Assembly (NCBI GenBank): GCA_016124235.1
Contig: WGOC01000010.1
Location: forward strand, 1-64,000
DNA length: 64,000 nt
DNA from: a bacterium
Lineage (GTDB): Bacteria > Verrucomicrobiota > Verrucomicrobiia > Limisphaerales > RI-55
Direction of reading: 5' to 3'
Position numbers and translations under genes: made by a program
The notes under the pieces: generated by a model
Told to the model about the DNA's origin: nothing
The model's input: the letters and a program-made list of their open reading frames with translations, nothing else
Databases searched by the model: none
Part shown: in pieces, positions 55,971 to 64,000 of the stretch
Layout of the letters: every line of letters starts with the position of its first letter
Position numbering within the stretch: the stretch's first letter is position 1

Positions 55971-56366
55971 ATGAAGAAGACCTTGATCATCCTCTGTGCC
56001 GTCCTGCTGGCGGCCATCACCTTCACCCCGACCATGCACGCCGCCGAAACGACCAAAAAGAAAGTTCTCCATCACGTTGTCAGTTTCAAATTCAAGGACT
56101 CCGCCACACCGGAACAAATCAAGGAAGTGGTGGACGCCTTTCGCGATCTCAAAAAACAGATCCCTGAGATTCAGAGCTTCGAATGGGGCACCAACAACAG
56201 CCCGGAACATTTGAACAAGGGCCTGACTCATTGCTTTCTCCTAACCTTCAAGAGCGAGGAAGACCGCGCCAAGTATTTGCCGCATCCCGCTCACAAGGCA
56301 TTTGGCAAATTACTCGGACCGATCATGGACGACGTCATGGTCATCGATTTCTGGGGTCAGGAATAA
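55971..56366 (+). CDS. Dabb-family (stress-responsive alpha/beta barrel) exported protein
   Basis: 131 residues with a signal peptide (LIILCAVLLAAITFTPTMHA). The mature part is a single Dabb ferredoxin-like domain: VLHHVVSFKFKDSATPEQIK, then PEIQSFEWGTNNSPEHLNKG and a closing VMVIDFW. Family members are dimeric alpha/beta barrels; functions range from plant stress proteins to heme- or polyketide-related enzymes, none assigned here. The next gene begins 21 bases later on the same strand. Confidence 0.85.
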   Translation: MKKTLIILCAVLLAAITFTPTMHAAETTKKKVLHHVVSFKFKDSATPEQIKEVVDAFRDLKKQIPEIQSFEWGTNNSPEHLNKGLTHCFLLTFKSEEDRAKYLPHPAHKAFGKLLGPIMDDVMVIDFWGQE

Positions 56367-56387
56367 GCCCGTTGTTTTAGTCCGGTC

Positions 56388-57200
56388 ATGAACGATTCCC
56401 GCGCTGCCCTTCGTTGGCTATGTCTGTTCGCCCTGCTGGTATTGCCCACCGGCAAATCGTCCGCGGCGGAACCGCCCGTGCCGATCGTCCGCGCGCACGC
56501 GCACAACGATTACGAACATGCCCGGCCGTTGCTCGATGCCCTGGCGCAGGGATTTTGCAGCGTGGAAGCGGATGTCTGGCTGGTCGACGGCGAGTTGCTC
56601 GTCGCGCACAATCGCGACTCGGTCAAAGCGGGTCGTACGCTGGAATCGCTTTACCTGATGCCGCTGCACGAGCGGGTCCGCGCCAACGGTGGCCGCGTGT
56701 TTCGGGACGGACCGGTCTTCACGTTGCTGGTGGATTTCAAGTCAGATGCCGAGCCGACCTACGCAGCGTTGAAGGAAGCGCTCGCCAAGCACACCAACAT
56801 GCTTACGCATTTCACCGCCGACGGCATCGAGACGAACGCCGTTTCGGTGATCATTTCCGGCAACCGCCCCACGGAACTGATGGCGAAGGAAACCCACCGG
56901 ACGGCCGCTGTGGACGGACGCGTGAGCGATTTGGACAACCTGCCGCCAGTCTCCTTGATGCCGTTGATCAGCGATAGCTGGGACAGCCTTTTCAAGTGGC
57001 GCGGCGAAGATGAATTTCCGCCGGCCGAAGCCGCGAAACTCAAGGAACTGGTCGGACGCGTTCACGCGGCGAACCGGCGGTTCCGGCTGTGGGCGGCCCC
57101 GGACGATTCCGCGTCCTGGCAGGTGCAATACGATGCCGGGGTGGACTTGATCAACACCGACAAGCTGGCCGAACTGGCTGCCTGGTTGCACACCAAGTAA
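56388..57200 (+). CDS. PI-PLC/GDPD-superfamily phosphodiesterase (AIM6-like), exported
   Basis: 270 residues with a signal peptide (LCLFALLVLPTGKSSAAE). RAHAHNDYEHARPLLDALAQ and SVEADVWLVDGELLVAHNRD are the two halves of the active site of the GDPD/PI-PLC TIM-barrel superfamily (His and Glu/Asp metal ligands), in the arrangement of the AIM6/AltH group. LLVDFKSDAEPTYAALKEAL and GVDLINTDKLAELAAWL complete the barrel. It probably hydrolyses a phosphodiester outside the cytoplasm; the natural substrate is unknown. Confidence 0.8.
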   Translation: MNDSRAALRWLCLFALLVLPTGKSSAAEPPVPIVRAHAHNDYEHARPLLDALAQGFCSVEADVWLVDGELLVAHNRDSVKAGRTLESLYLMPLHERVRANGGRVFRDGPVFTLLVDFKSDAEPTYAALKEALAKHTNMLTHFTADGIETNAVSVIISGNRPTELMAKETHRTAAVDGRVSDLDNLPPVSLMPLISDSWDSLFKWRGEDEFPPAEAAKLKELVGRVHAANRRFRLWAAPDDSASWQVQYDAGVDLINTDKLAELAAWLHTK

Positions 57201-57271
57201 GACTGGCGCCACCGAACAATTGGCTTTTGGAAAGATTGGGGAGGGATGGCATTCTGCCGTCCGAAGCATTT

Positions 57272-57330
57272 GGGACCGCGACACGCGGTCCCTCCCATCA
57301 ACTGCCAGCAAGCTGCTGGCAGCACACTGG
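57272..57330. repeat. Hairpin plus copy of the dispersed GC-rich repeat
   Basis: GGGACCGC-N5-GCGGTCCC at 57272-57292 is a perfect 8 bp stem. It is followed at 57301-57330 by a copy of the repeat seen at 12013-12149 (TGCCAGCAAGCTGCTGGCA core). Both lie in the 240 bp gap between the phosphodiesterase gene and lexA. The hairpin could end the upstream transcript but lacks a T-run. Confidence 0.55.
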
Positions 57331-57400
57331 CTGCAGGTCCAACGCCCTCGGTTGATAAAACCATCTCCCTTTTTGGGTAATATTACAGAGCCCACGTTTT

Positions 57401-57436
57401 CTCTTGTCTGCCTGACAAATGTCAGGCAGACAAGAG
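57401..57436. promoter_or_regulatory. LexA operator: 36 bp near-perfect palindrome
   Basis: Two 17-base arms (left arm CTCTTGTCTGCCTGACA, right arm its exact complement) around a central AA. The right arm ends 4 bases before the lexA ATG and overlaps the GAGAGG ribosome binding site. Possible promoter hexamers TTGATA (57352) and TAATAT (57378) lie just upstream. The position in front of a LexA gene that heads a mutagenesis operon makes it the likely SOS operator. Confidence 0.75.
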
Positions 57437-57440
57437 AGGC

Positions 57441-58070
57441 ATGGCACCGCCCACCAAAGCCGGAGAAACCCGCGAGCGCGTTTACCGCTTTGTGCGCGAT
57501 CGGCTGGCCGCCGGGCATCCCCCCACGGTGCGGGAAGTGCAGCAGGAATTCGGCTTCCAAGCGTTTCAAACCGCCCACGGACATCTCGAACGTCTCGTGG
57601 CCGAAGGCCGCCTGGCCAAACGAACCGGTCTGGCCCGGGGTTACTTTTTGCCGTCCTCCGAAAATACCGACCCACCGCCGGTGCTCATTCCCATTCTGGG
57701 TCGCGTGCAGGCCGGTGCGCTGAGTCTGGCCACGGAGGATTTGGAGGGACACATCCCCGTGCAGGCACGGATGGGCGCCGGTTCAAATTTGTTCGCGCTG
57801 CGCGTCCGGGGCGACAGCATGATCAACGCGGGCATTTTCGATCAGGACATCGTCGTGGTGCGTTCGCAACCCACCGCTGAATCCGGTGAAATTGTGGTCG
57901 CGCTCGTGGGCGACGAAGCGACCGTCAAGCGTTTGAAAATCCGGTGGCGGCGCATCGAGCTGCATCCAGAAAATCCGGCGTTCGACCCCATCATTCCCCC
58001 GGCGGATCAATGCACGATTCTCGGCAAGGTGATCGAGCTGCACCGTTTTCTGGAAGGAGGAAGGAGCTGA
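57441..58070 (+). CDS. lexA: LexA-type SOS repressor
   Basis: 209 residues. The N-terminal winged helix is divergent (PPTVREVQQEFGFQAFQTAH, residues 27-46). The C-terminal peptidase domain is standard: cleavage site Ala91-Gly92 in VQAGALSL, nucleophile Ser126 in GDSMINAGI, general base Lys163 in TVKRLKI. RecA filaments trigger self-cleavage and derepression. It is the first gene of a cassette with imuA, imuB and dnaE2 (gaps of 3 bases or overlaps), so it probably controls its own operon through the palindrome in front of it. Confidence 0.92.
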   Translation: MAPPTKAGETRERVYRFVRDRLAAGHPPTVREVQQEFGFQAFQTAHGHLERLVAEGRLAKRTGLARGYFLPSSENTDPPPVLIPILGRVQAGALSLATEDLEGHIPVQARMGAGSNLFALRVRGDSMINAGIFDQDIVVVRSQPTAESGEIVVALVGDEATVKRLKIRWRRIELHPENPAFDPIIPPADQCTILGKVIELHRFLEGGRS

Positions 58071-58073
58071 ACC

Positions 58074-58712
58074 ATGCGCCTGAAAATTACCAGACTCTCG
58101 TGCAAAGGGGTCATCACCGCCAGCCAACTGCTTGCGGAACGTCCCGCCGCAATCCAACACGAATGGCGTTTGGAATCTTTGCTCGGGCGGTTTGTGGAAA
58201 TCTCCGGTGGCGCGACCACGGCGGCGTTGACCTGCACGGCATCCTTGATTCTCCAGGCTCAACTGGTAGGCGAATCCGCCGCCTGGGTTGCCGGGGGAAG
58301 CTCCATTTTCTTCCCGCCGGATTTTGCCGATTCGGGAATTGATCTCAACGCGCTCCCCGTCGTGCGCGCGGGTAATCCTCACAAGGCCGCGCGCGCGGCC
58401 GGTCATTTGTTGCGCGCGGGAAGTTTTGCGCTCGTGGTGCTCGACATTGAGGACGATTCACGCCTTTCCCAGGCGGCGCAGACAAGTTTGTCCGGTCTCG
58501 CTCATCACGCCAACACGGCGCTCGTTTGCCTGACCCGTCGAACGGGCTTCGCGTCGGCTACCGGTTCACTGGTTTCCTTGCGCCTGGAAGCGGATCGAGC
58601 GCGGCTGGGATTCGATCGCTTTCGCTGCGAATATCTGGTGGTGAAGGACAAACGCCAGGGACCGGGCTGGCGGCATCAGGAGGTCTGCCGTGGAACGGAT
58701 GGCTTGTGTTAA
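58074..58712 (+). CDS. imuA: ImuA-like protein (RecA-related, mutagenesis cassette)
   Basis: 212 residues. The RecA-like fold is recognisable (FVEISGGATTAALTCTASLI; FALVVLDIEDDSRL, with Asp at the Walker B strand). The P-loop is degenerate: SGGATTAALT lacks the Lys of GxxxxGK[ST]. ImuA-type (SulA-like/RecA-like) proteins accompany ImuB and DnaE2 in translesion synthesis. The start follows lexA by 3 bases, and its end overlaps imuB by 23 bases. Confidence 0.8.
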   Translation: MRLKITRLSCKGVITASQLLAERPAAIQHEWRLESLLGRFVEISGGATTAALTCTASLILQAQLVGESAAWVAGGSSIFFPPDFADSGIDLNALPVVRAGNPHKAARAAGHLLRAGSFALVVLDIEDDSRLSQAAQTSLSGLAHHANTALVCLTRRTGFASATGSLVSLRLEADRARLGFDRFRCEYLVVKDKRQGPGWRHQEVCRGTDGLC

Positions 58713-60171
58713 TCTTCCGGAACTGCCGCTGCAAATGCTCCTGCGCGAGCATCCGGAATGGAACCGACGACCGGCCGCGGTGGTGGACCGTGATCATCCC
58801 AATGGCGTCCTCCTCTGGGCGAATGAACAAGCCCGTCGCCATCGTATTTTGCCCGGGTTACGTTACGCCACCGGCTTGTCGTTATGCCGGGATTTGTGTG
58901 TGGGCACGGTGAGTTCCCACGCGGTATCGCGAACCATCCAACGATTGATCCGATTACTCGAAGCGTTCAGCCCGTGCATCGAACCGGCCGCGCAGGAACC
59001 GGGCGTTTTCTGGGTTGTCGCCACCGGGCAGGACCGGTTGCGCGGGTCCTTCGAAAACTGGGCGACGACTCTCCGGCAAACGTTTGCTCAGGCGGGCTTC
59101 CAAGCAACCGTGGCCGTGGGCTTTTCGCGGTTCGGTTGTTACGCGGCGGCCAAGACCAAGAAGGCGAATTTTGTTTTTCGCGACGCGACGCAGGAACAAA
59201 CGCATCTGCGGGCGACGCCCATCGAATGTCTCGGATTGGAAATCAAAGCCCGGGACACGTTGCGCAAACTGGGAGTCACGATCGTCGGTGATTTTATCGA
59301 TCTGCCGGCCGACGCCGTGCATCGCCGGTTTGGCGCCGCTGCCTTTCAGTTGCATCGTCTCGCGCGAGACAAGGATTGGACGCCGTTGATTGACCACACT
59401 TCCAGCGAACCGATCCAGGCCGGTCAAGTGCTCGACTATTCGGAAACCAATTTCGACCGGTTGCAAAATCTGTTGCAACCGCTGGTGCGCTCCATCCTTT
59501 CCCGCTTCTACGAACGCCGGGAGGCTCTCGCCAAACTGCGGCTTTCGCTGACGCTTGATGATCGCAGCAATCGCCACGAACAACTCGCCCCGGCGACGCC
59601 CACGCTGAACGAACAGCAACTTCTTTCCCTGTTGCGGCTGCGGCTCGAATCCACGCCCTTCCCCACCGGCGTCGTGGAATTGAAACTTCAAGGCACAGGC
59701 AGTCCGGCGACATCCCGGCAGATGGAACTGTTTCCGCAAAATCCCGGTCGTGATCCGCACGTTGCCCAGGAAGCCCTGGCCCGCATTCGCGCGGAACTTG
59801 GCAACGACGCGGTGATGCGGGCGCAGCTGTGTGAAGCCCATTTGCCGGAAAGCCGTTTTGAATGGCGCGCCTTTGAAAAATTCGCGACCGCCCAACCGGT
59901 CAAAAAAAGCTGCCGTCCGTTGGTGCGACGATTGTTCACGCAACCAGCAACTGTTCCAGCGCGACCTCGTCAGTCTGGCAAGTGGCTGGTGACGGGAACC
60001 ACCGACGGCGCCGCGGAGGAAATCATCGGCCCACAAATCATCGAAGGCGGCTGGTGGCGACGCGAAGTTTCCCGCGCTTATTATTATGTCCGCACGCGCA
60101 GCGGTCGGTGGTTGTGGATTTATCACGACCGGAAACGCCGTCGCTGGTTTTTGCACGGCGAAGTGGAGTGA
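58690..60171 (+). CDS. imuB: ImuB, Y-family polymerase-like accessory protein
   Basis: 493 residues, starting at a GTG within the imuA end (MERMACVNLPELPLQ). Y-family palm/fingers/little-finger order is visible: VAVGFSRFGCYAAAKTKKAN (about 141-160), LGLEIKARDTLRKLGVTIVG. The first acidic pocket of active Y polymerases (Asp in the first strand) is replaced by Asn-Leu-Pro, as is known for ImuB, which is not catalytic. A clamp-binding motif QMELF at 344-348 should bind the beta clamp. The C-terminal part (KKSCRPLVRRLFTQPATVPA) and a final beta-rich segment may bind ImuA or DnaE2. Confidence 0.88.
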   Translation: MERMACVNLPELPLQMLLREHPEWNRRPAAVVDRDHPNGVLLWANEQARRHRILPGLRYATGLSLCRDLCVGTVSSHAVSRTIQRLIRLLEAFSPCIEPAAQEPGVFWVVATGQDRLRGSFENWATTLRQTFAQAGFQATVAVGFSRFGCYAAAKTKKANFVFRDATQEQTHLRATPIECLGLEIKARDTLRKLGVTIVGDFIDLPADAVHRRFGAAAFQLHRLARDKDWTPLIDHTSSEPIQAGQVLDYSETNFDRLQNLLQPLVRSILSRFYERREALAKLRLSLTLDDRSNRHEQLAPATPTLNEQQLLSLLRLRLESTPFPTGVVELKLQGTGSPATSRQMELFPQNPGRDPHVAQEALARIRAELGNDAVMRAQLCEAHLPESRFEWRAFEKFATAQPVKKSCRPLVRRLFTQPATVPARPRQSGKWLVTGTTDGAAEEIIGPQIIEGGWWRREVSRAYYYVRTRSGRWLWIYHDRKRRRWFLHGEVE

Positions 60172-60174
60172 GCC

Positions 60175-63100
60175 ATGCCGACCACTTCCGCCACTTATGC
60201 GCCGCTCTGGTGCAAGAGCAATTACTCGTTCCTCGAAGGAGCCAGCCATCCGGACGAACTGGTGGAAACGGCGCATCAACTGGGTTTGCGAGCGCTGGCT
60301 CTAACCGATCGTGATGGCGTTTACGGAATGGTGCGTGCCCATGTGAAAGCGCGCGAACTGGGCTTTCACCTCATCGTCGGCAGCGAGATCACTTTGCAGG
60401 ACGAAACGAATCTCGTGCTGCTGGCGACAACCCGGAAGGGTTACGCCAATCTTTGCCGGCTGATTTCCAACGGTCGACTGCGCTCGCCGAAAGGAACGAG
60501 CCGCGTGAACTGGGAGGAAGTGTGCGAACACGCGGACGATTTGATCGCTTTGTGGGGAGGCCCCAACAGCGCTCTCGCTGGAATGGAGGAACCGGAAATG
60601 AGCGGTGCAATGCGTGATGCGTTTGGCGATCGACTGTATGCCTTGCTGACGCGACACGAGGCCGCCGGTGAAACCCGCTTGGAACACCGCATTCGCGAAC
60701 GCGCAAAACGAATGGGCCTCGCGACGGTCGCCGGCATGGAGGTGCTTTATCACACGCCTGCGCGCCGTAATTTGCAGGATGTGATGACGTGCATCCGGCA
60801 CGGCGTCACGCTCGCGACCGCGGGACGTTTGACCAAGCCAAACGCCGGACACGCGTTGCGTGCGCCCGACGATTTTTTCCGGCTTTATGCCGACGATCCC
60901 GATTCCGTTTTGCGAACACTTGAAATCAGCGATCGTTGTCAATTTTCGCTCGCGGAGATTCGCTACCGTTATCCTTTGGAAAACCTGCCGGGCAACACCA
61001 CACCTTCGCAATGGTTGCGACAACTCGTGATGCAAGGGGCCGCGCAACGATATCCGAGTGGCTTGACGGTTGATGCGCAACAGCAACTGGAAAAGGAACT
61101 GACCTTGATCCGTGATCTCGATTACGAGGGCTATTTTCTGACGATGTGGGAGATCGTCCGGTTCTGTCGTGAGAATGATATTCTCTGCCAGGGACGCGGC
61201 TCGGCGGCGAATTCCATCGTCTGCTACTGTCTCGGCATCACGGCCATTGATCCAGTGAGCATGGGGCTTTTGTTCGAGCGTTTCATTTCCCGCGAACGTG
61301 CCGAGCCGCCGGACATCGACCTCGATATCGAGCACGACCGACGCGAGGAAGTCATCCAGCACGTCTATCGCAAACACGGTCGACGCCACGCGGCCATGGT
61401 GGCCAACTTTATCCGCTATCGCACGCGCTCGGCGTTGCGGGACGTGGGCCGCGCGCTGGGCTTTCCGGAAACGAGCATCGAACGACTGGCAAGGCACGCG
61501 CCGCATTATGAGAAGCCGGAGCAAGGCATGTTCGATAACGCCGGCTTCGACATCAACACACCAGCGTTTCGTCATCTGCTGCGGTTGACGACGGAAATTC
61601 AAAACATGCCGCGGCACCTCTCCATTCATCCCGGTGGCTTTTTGCTCGGGCACGAACCGGTGAGCGATCTGGTCCCGGTCGAAAACGCCACGATGCCGGA
61701 CCGCACCGTCATTCAATGGGATAAGGAGGACGTGGAAGATCTGGGGCTGTTCAAAGTCGATCTACTCGGCCTCGGCGCGTTGAACGTGGTGCATCGTTGC
61801 TTTGATCTGATCAAGCGCCACGACGGCAAAGAATTGACGCTGGCCACGATTCCGCCGGACGACCAACCCACATACGCAATGATTCAACGCGCCGACACAG
61901 TGGGCGTTTTCCAAATCGAAAGCCGCGCCCAGATGTCGATGCTGCCGCGACTCAAACCAGAAAATTATTACGATCTCGTGATTGAAGTGAGCATCGTGCG
62001 GCCCGGCCCCATCACCGGCGGCATGGTGCATCCGTATTTGCGCCGCCGAAATAAGGAGGAAGAAATCACGTATCCACACGACTGCCTGAAACCGGTTTTG
62101 AAAAAGACACTGGGCATTCCGTTGTTTCAAGAACAGGTTATGCAACTGGCGATGATTGCGGCTGATTACACGCCCGGCGAGGCGGATCAACTCCGGCGCG
62201 ATATGGCGGCCTGGCGCAGCGCCGGTCGCATCGAGCGACACCAACACCGGTTGATCGAACGCATGACCCACAAAGGCATTCCCCGGGAATTTGCCGAGCG
62301 GGTCTTTGAACAGATTCGCGGCTTCGGTGAATACGGCTTTCCCGAAAGCCACGCCGCGAGTTTCGCGCTGATCGCCTACGCCACGTCGTGGATGAAATGC
62401 CATCATCCCGCCGCGTTTCTGTGCGCGATGCTCAACGCCCAGCCGATGGGATTTTACAGCGCGGCAACGCTCGTTCAAGACGGCCAGCGGCATGGCGTCG
62501 ACGTCCGTCCGGTGGACGTGCAGCACAGCAACTGGGACTGCACGCTGGCACGCCAAAGTGGAAGCGGCGAAGGCCACGCTGTGCGAATGGGACTGCGCTA
62601 CGTTAGAGGTCTCAGCGAAGCCGTCGGTGAATGCGTCATGGCGGTTCGTCGGGGGCGACCGTTTCAATCGCTCGATGATTTTGCCCGCCGCACCGGATTC
62701 TCGACGGAGATCATGTCACGCCTGACGGAAAGCGGCGCGCTCGAATGTTTTCGCTCCGAACGCCGCAACACACTTTGGAACGTGCTCAGTTTGGAAACGA
62801 CGCACGGCGAACAGGAATCGCTCGAGCTGGATCTCTCCGGACCCGCTGTTGATTTCGGAGCGCTGGATTCCCTGGAAACGATCCGTTGGGATCGCGAGTT
62901 CACCGACCACAGTCCGCGTGGTCATCCGTTGGCCCCGCTGCGCGATGAACTGAATCGACGCGGCTTGCCCGACGCTTCAACCATCAATCATTTGCAAGAC
63001 GGCAGCCGGGTTCATTACGCCGGCATGGTCATCTGCCGCCAGCGACCCGGCACCGCCAACGGCGTCGTTTTCATGACGCTGGAGGACGAAACCGGATTTG

Positions 63101-63285
63101 TGAATCTCGTGATCTGGGAAAAGGTTTTTCAAAAATTCCAGATCCTGGCGCGGACGGAATCGCTGTTGGGCGTCAGCGGCAAACTGCAAAACCAGTCCGG
63201 CGTCACTCACCTCGTTGCCCAGCGATTGTGGAGTCCGCGATTGCGCTCACGCCCGATCCCGCAAAAAAGCCGGGACTTTCATTAA
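60175..63285 (+). CDS. dnaE2: Error-prone DNA polymerase DnaE2
   Basis: 1036 residues, somewhat shorter than replicative DnaE. N-terminal PHP domain (SNYSFLEGASHPDELVETAH), polymerase palm (GRGSAANSIVCYCLGITAID; PPDIDLDIEHDRR with the catalytic acidic triad region), fingers, and an OB domain (GVVFMTLEDETGFVNLVIWE). DnaE2 type rather than DnaE1 is inferred from the context (lexA-imuA-imuB) and the length. It starts 3 bases after imuB. Together the cassette should be responsible for SOS-induced mutagenesis. Confidence 0.93.
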   Translation: MPTTSATYAPLWCKSNYSFLEGASHPDELVETAHQLGLRALALTDRDGVYGMVRAHVKARELGFHLIVGSEITLQDETNLVLLATTRKGYANLCRLISNGRLRSPKGTSRVNWEEVCEHADDLIALWGGPNSALAGMEEPEMSGAMRDAFGDRLYALLTRHEAAGETRLEHRIRERAKRMGLATVAGMEVLYHTPARRNLQDVMTCIRHGVTLATAGRLTKPNAGHALRAPDDFFRLYADDPDSVLRTLEISDRCQFSLAEIRYRYPLENLPGNTTPSQWLRQLVMQGAAQRYPSGLTVDAQQQLEKELTLIRDLDYEGYFLTMWEIVRFCRENDILCQGRGSAANSIVCYCLGITAIDPVSMGLLFERFISRERAEPPDIDLDIEHDRREEVIQHVYRKHGRRHAAMVANFIRYRTRSALRDVGRALGFPETSIERLARHAPHYEKPEQGMFDNAGFDINTPAFRHLLRLTTEIQNMPRHLSIHPGGFLLGHEPVSDLVPVENATMPDRTVIQWDKEDVEDLGLFKVDLLGLGALNVVHRCFDLIKRHDGKELTLATIPPDDQPTYAMIQRADTVGVFQIESRAQMSMLPRLKPENYYDLVIEVSIVRPGPITGGMVHPYLRRRNKEEEITYPHDCLKPVLKKTLGIPLFQEQVMQLAMIAADYTPGEADQLRRDMAAWRSAGRIERHQHRLIERMTHKGIPREFAERVFEQIRGFGEYGFPESHAASFALIAYATSWMKCHHPAAFLCAMLNAQPMGFYSAATLVQDGQRHGVDVRPVDVQHSNWDCTLARQSGSGEGHAVRMGLRYVRGLSEAVGECVMAVRRGRPFQSLDDFARRTGFSTEIMSRLTESGALECFRSERRNTLWNVLSLETTHGEQESLELDLSGPAVDFGALDSLETIRWDREFTDHSPRGHPLAPLRDELNRRGLPDASTINHLQDGSRVHYAGMVICRQRPGTANGVVFMTLEDETGFVNLVIWEKVFQKFQILARTESLLGVSGKLQNQSGVTHLVAQRLWSPRLRSRPIPQKSRDFH

Positions 63286-63320
63286 GCGTTCGACGAACCG
63301 CTCACGCTTTCGTGGCCAAA

Positions 63321-64000
63321 TCAAAACGCCGTCAATTGAGCGAGTTCCTTGAAACGGGCTTCGATCTTGTTACGCGTTACGCGAGTGGTCGTCTTGAGTC
63401 CAAACCCTTCGCAGCAGAACGAAGCGACCACACTGCCGTACACCATCGCCTTGCGGATGTTCTTGTCGACACTGCCGCCGGCCTTGGCGAGATAACCGAT
63501 CAACCCACCGACGAAGGAATCACCAGCACCCGTGGGATCGACGACCTTGTGCAACGGATAGGCCGGACAAATGAAATAGCCCTTCGGCGAGGAAAGAATC
63601 GCGCCGTGAGAACCCTTCTTGATGATCACGTATTTCGGTCCCAGCTTTTGAATCTTGCGCAGTGCCGCGAACACGTTGTCCTCCTCGGTCAACTGGTGCG
63701 ATTCACTGTCGTTGAGCACAAAAAGGTCGACGCGTTTGAGCAGCGACAAAAGGTCTTTGAGCGCGATGTTCAACCAAAGGTCCATCGTGTCGGCCACGAC
63801 GAATTTTGGTTTGTTAACTTGATCGAGCACGTGGTGTTGCAAACCCGGCGCGATGTTGGCGAGCAGGACATAGGGCGAGGATTTGTGCCTCTCGGGCAGG
63901 TGCGGAGTGAACGTCTCAAACACGCCCAACTCCGTCAGCAACGTGCGGCGGTTGTTCATGTTGAGCTCGTACTCGCCCGACCAGTGAAACGTTTTGCCGT
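63321..64000 (-). CDS. PfkB-family sugar kinase, 5' part cut by the window edge
   Basis: The visible 226 codons include the start of the substrate part (GKTFHWSGEYELNMNNRRTL), GLQHHVLDQVNKPKFVVADT, KKVDLFVLNDSE-like sequence and the catalytic GAGD in VVDPTGAGDSFVGGLIGYLA. The ATG at 63959 is internal; the coding continues upstream with G-K-T-F-H-W-S-G-E-Y. The family phosphorylates sugars or nucleosides; WSGEY and NDRRTLLTEL-like blocks resemble inosine/adenosine-kinase or ribokinase-related subgroups, but the exact substrate is undetermined. Confidence 0.85.
   Translation of the reverse strand, partial: GKTFHWSGEYELNMNNRRTLLTELGVFETFTPHLPERHKSSPYVLLANIAPGLQHHVLDQVNKPKFVVADTMDLWLNIALKDLLSLLKRVDLFVLNDSESHQLTEEDNVFAALRKIQKLGPKYVIIKKGSHGAILSSPKGYFICPAYPLHKVVDPTGAGDSFVGGLIGYLAKAGGSVDKNIRKAMVYGSVVASFCCEGFGLKTTTRVTRNKIEARFKELAQLTAF

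Noticed and set aside
60301..61716. Long minus-strand frame (471 codons) inside dnaE2
   Set aside because: Shadow of the polymerase gene; no motif and no start context.
1..64000. CRISPR array or rRNA operon
   Set aside because: No regularly spaced repeats with unique spacers and no rRNA-like sequence were seen anywhere in the window.

Overview
The window looks like a chromosomal segment of a Gram-negative bacterium with moderately high GC. It is most likely a verrucomicrobium of the Pedosphaera/Limisphaerales type. The hints are a pseudopilin of the planctomycete/verrucomicrobial kind, a BlaI/M56 regulator pair, a MoxR-DUF58-VWA operon, a huge secreted protein with Ca-binding 'DxDGDG' repeats, outer-membrane proteins (OMPLA, a NodT-type factor), and EF-P and LexA proteins of unusual type. 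This assignment is inference: no rRNA gene is present.

Region 1 (1-8.6 kb) is a decayed mobile island that ends at the 3' end of a tRNA-Gly gene. It holds the end of an IS3-family element that truncates an AAA ATPase, a Mu-like transposase cut into two halves on opposite strands, a MuB-like ATPase, two tandem HK97-type capsid genes, and an excisionase-like HTH protein. The two transposase halves join in frame if about 3.1 kb (about 1002-4100) is flipped. The flip also turns two copies of a 24-25 bp repeat into inverted repeats flanking the element. Region 2 (8.8-16.3 kb) is housekeeping and metabolism: pyrC plus an epimerase, a pseudopilin, a PQQ dehydrogenase with a cytochrome c domain, an HDOD protein and a LysR regulator. 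Region 3 (16.4-21.8 kb) is a TetR-controlled tripartite exporter (permease, ATPase, membrane fusion protein, outer-membrane factor) with matching operators in front of the regulator and the pump. Region 4 (21.8-33.7 kb) holds a pirin/SDR/YceI/old-yellow-enzyme group, EF-P, tRNA-Lys, a serpin, RNase D, an SH3-glycosidase lipoprotein and an outer-membrane phospholipase.

Region 5 (33.7-50.7 kb) is the most coherent regulatory unit. A BlaI-type repressor and an M56 membrane protease form one operon. BlaI-like operators (TACA-N2-TGTA) lie in front of blaI and in front of a 12.4 kb, six-gene operon: MoxR ATPase, DUF58, VWA, DUF4175-like, VWA, and a 1194-residue secreted protein. The C-terminal extracellular domain of the M56 protein resembles the N-terminal domain of that last protein, so sensor and output appear to share a domain.

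Region 6 (50.9-57.2 kb) contains a 1322-residue secreted protein with a glycosidase-like N-terminus, an FN3-like part and, most strikingly, two tandem ubiquitin-like domains joined by a poly-glycine linker. Region 7 (57.4-63.3 kb) is a lexA-imuA-imuB-dnaE2 mutagenesis cassette behind a nearly perfect 36 bp palindrome. The window ends inside a PfkB-family sugar kinase gene.
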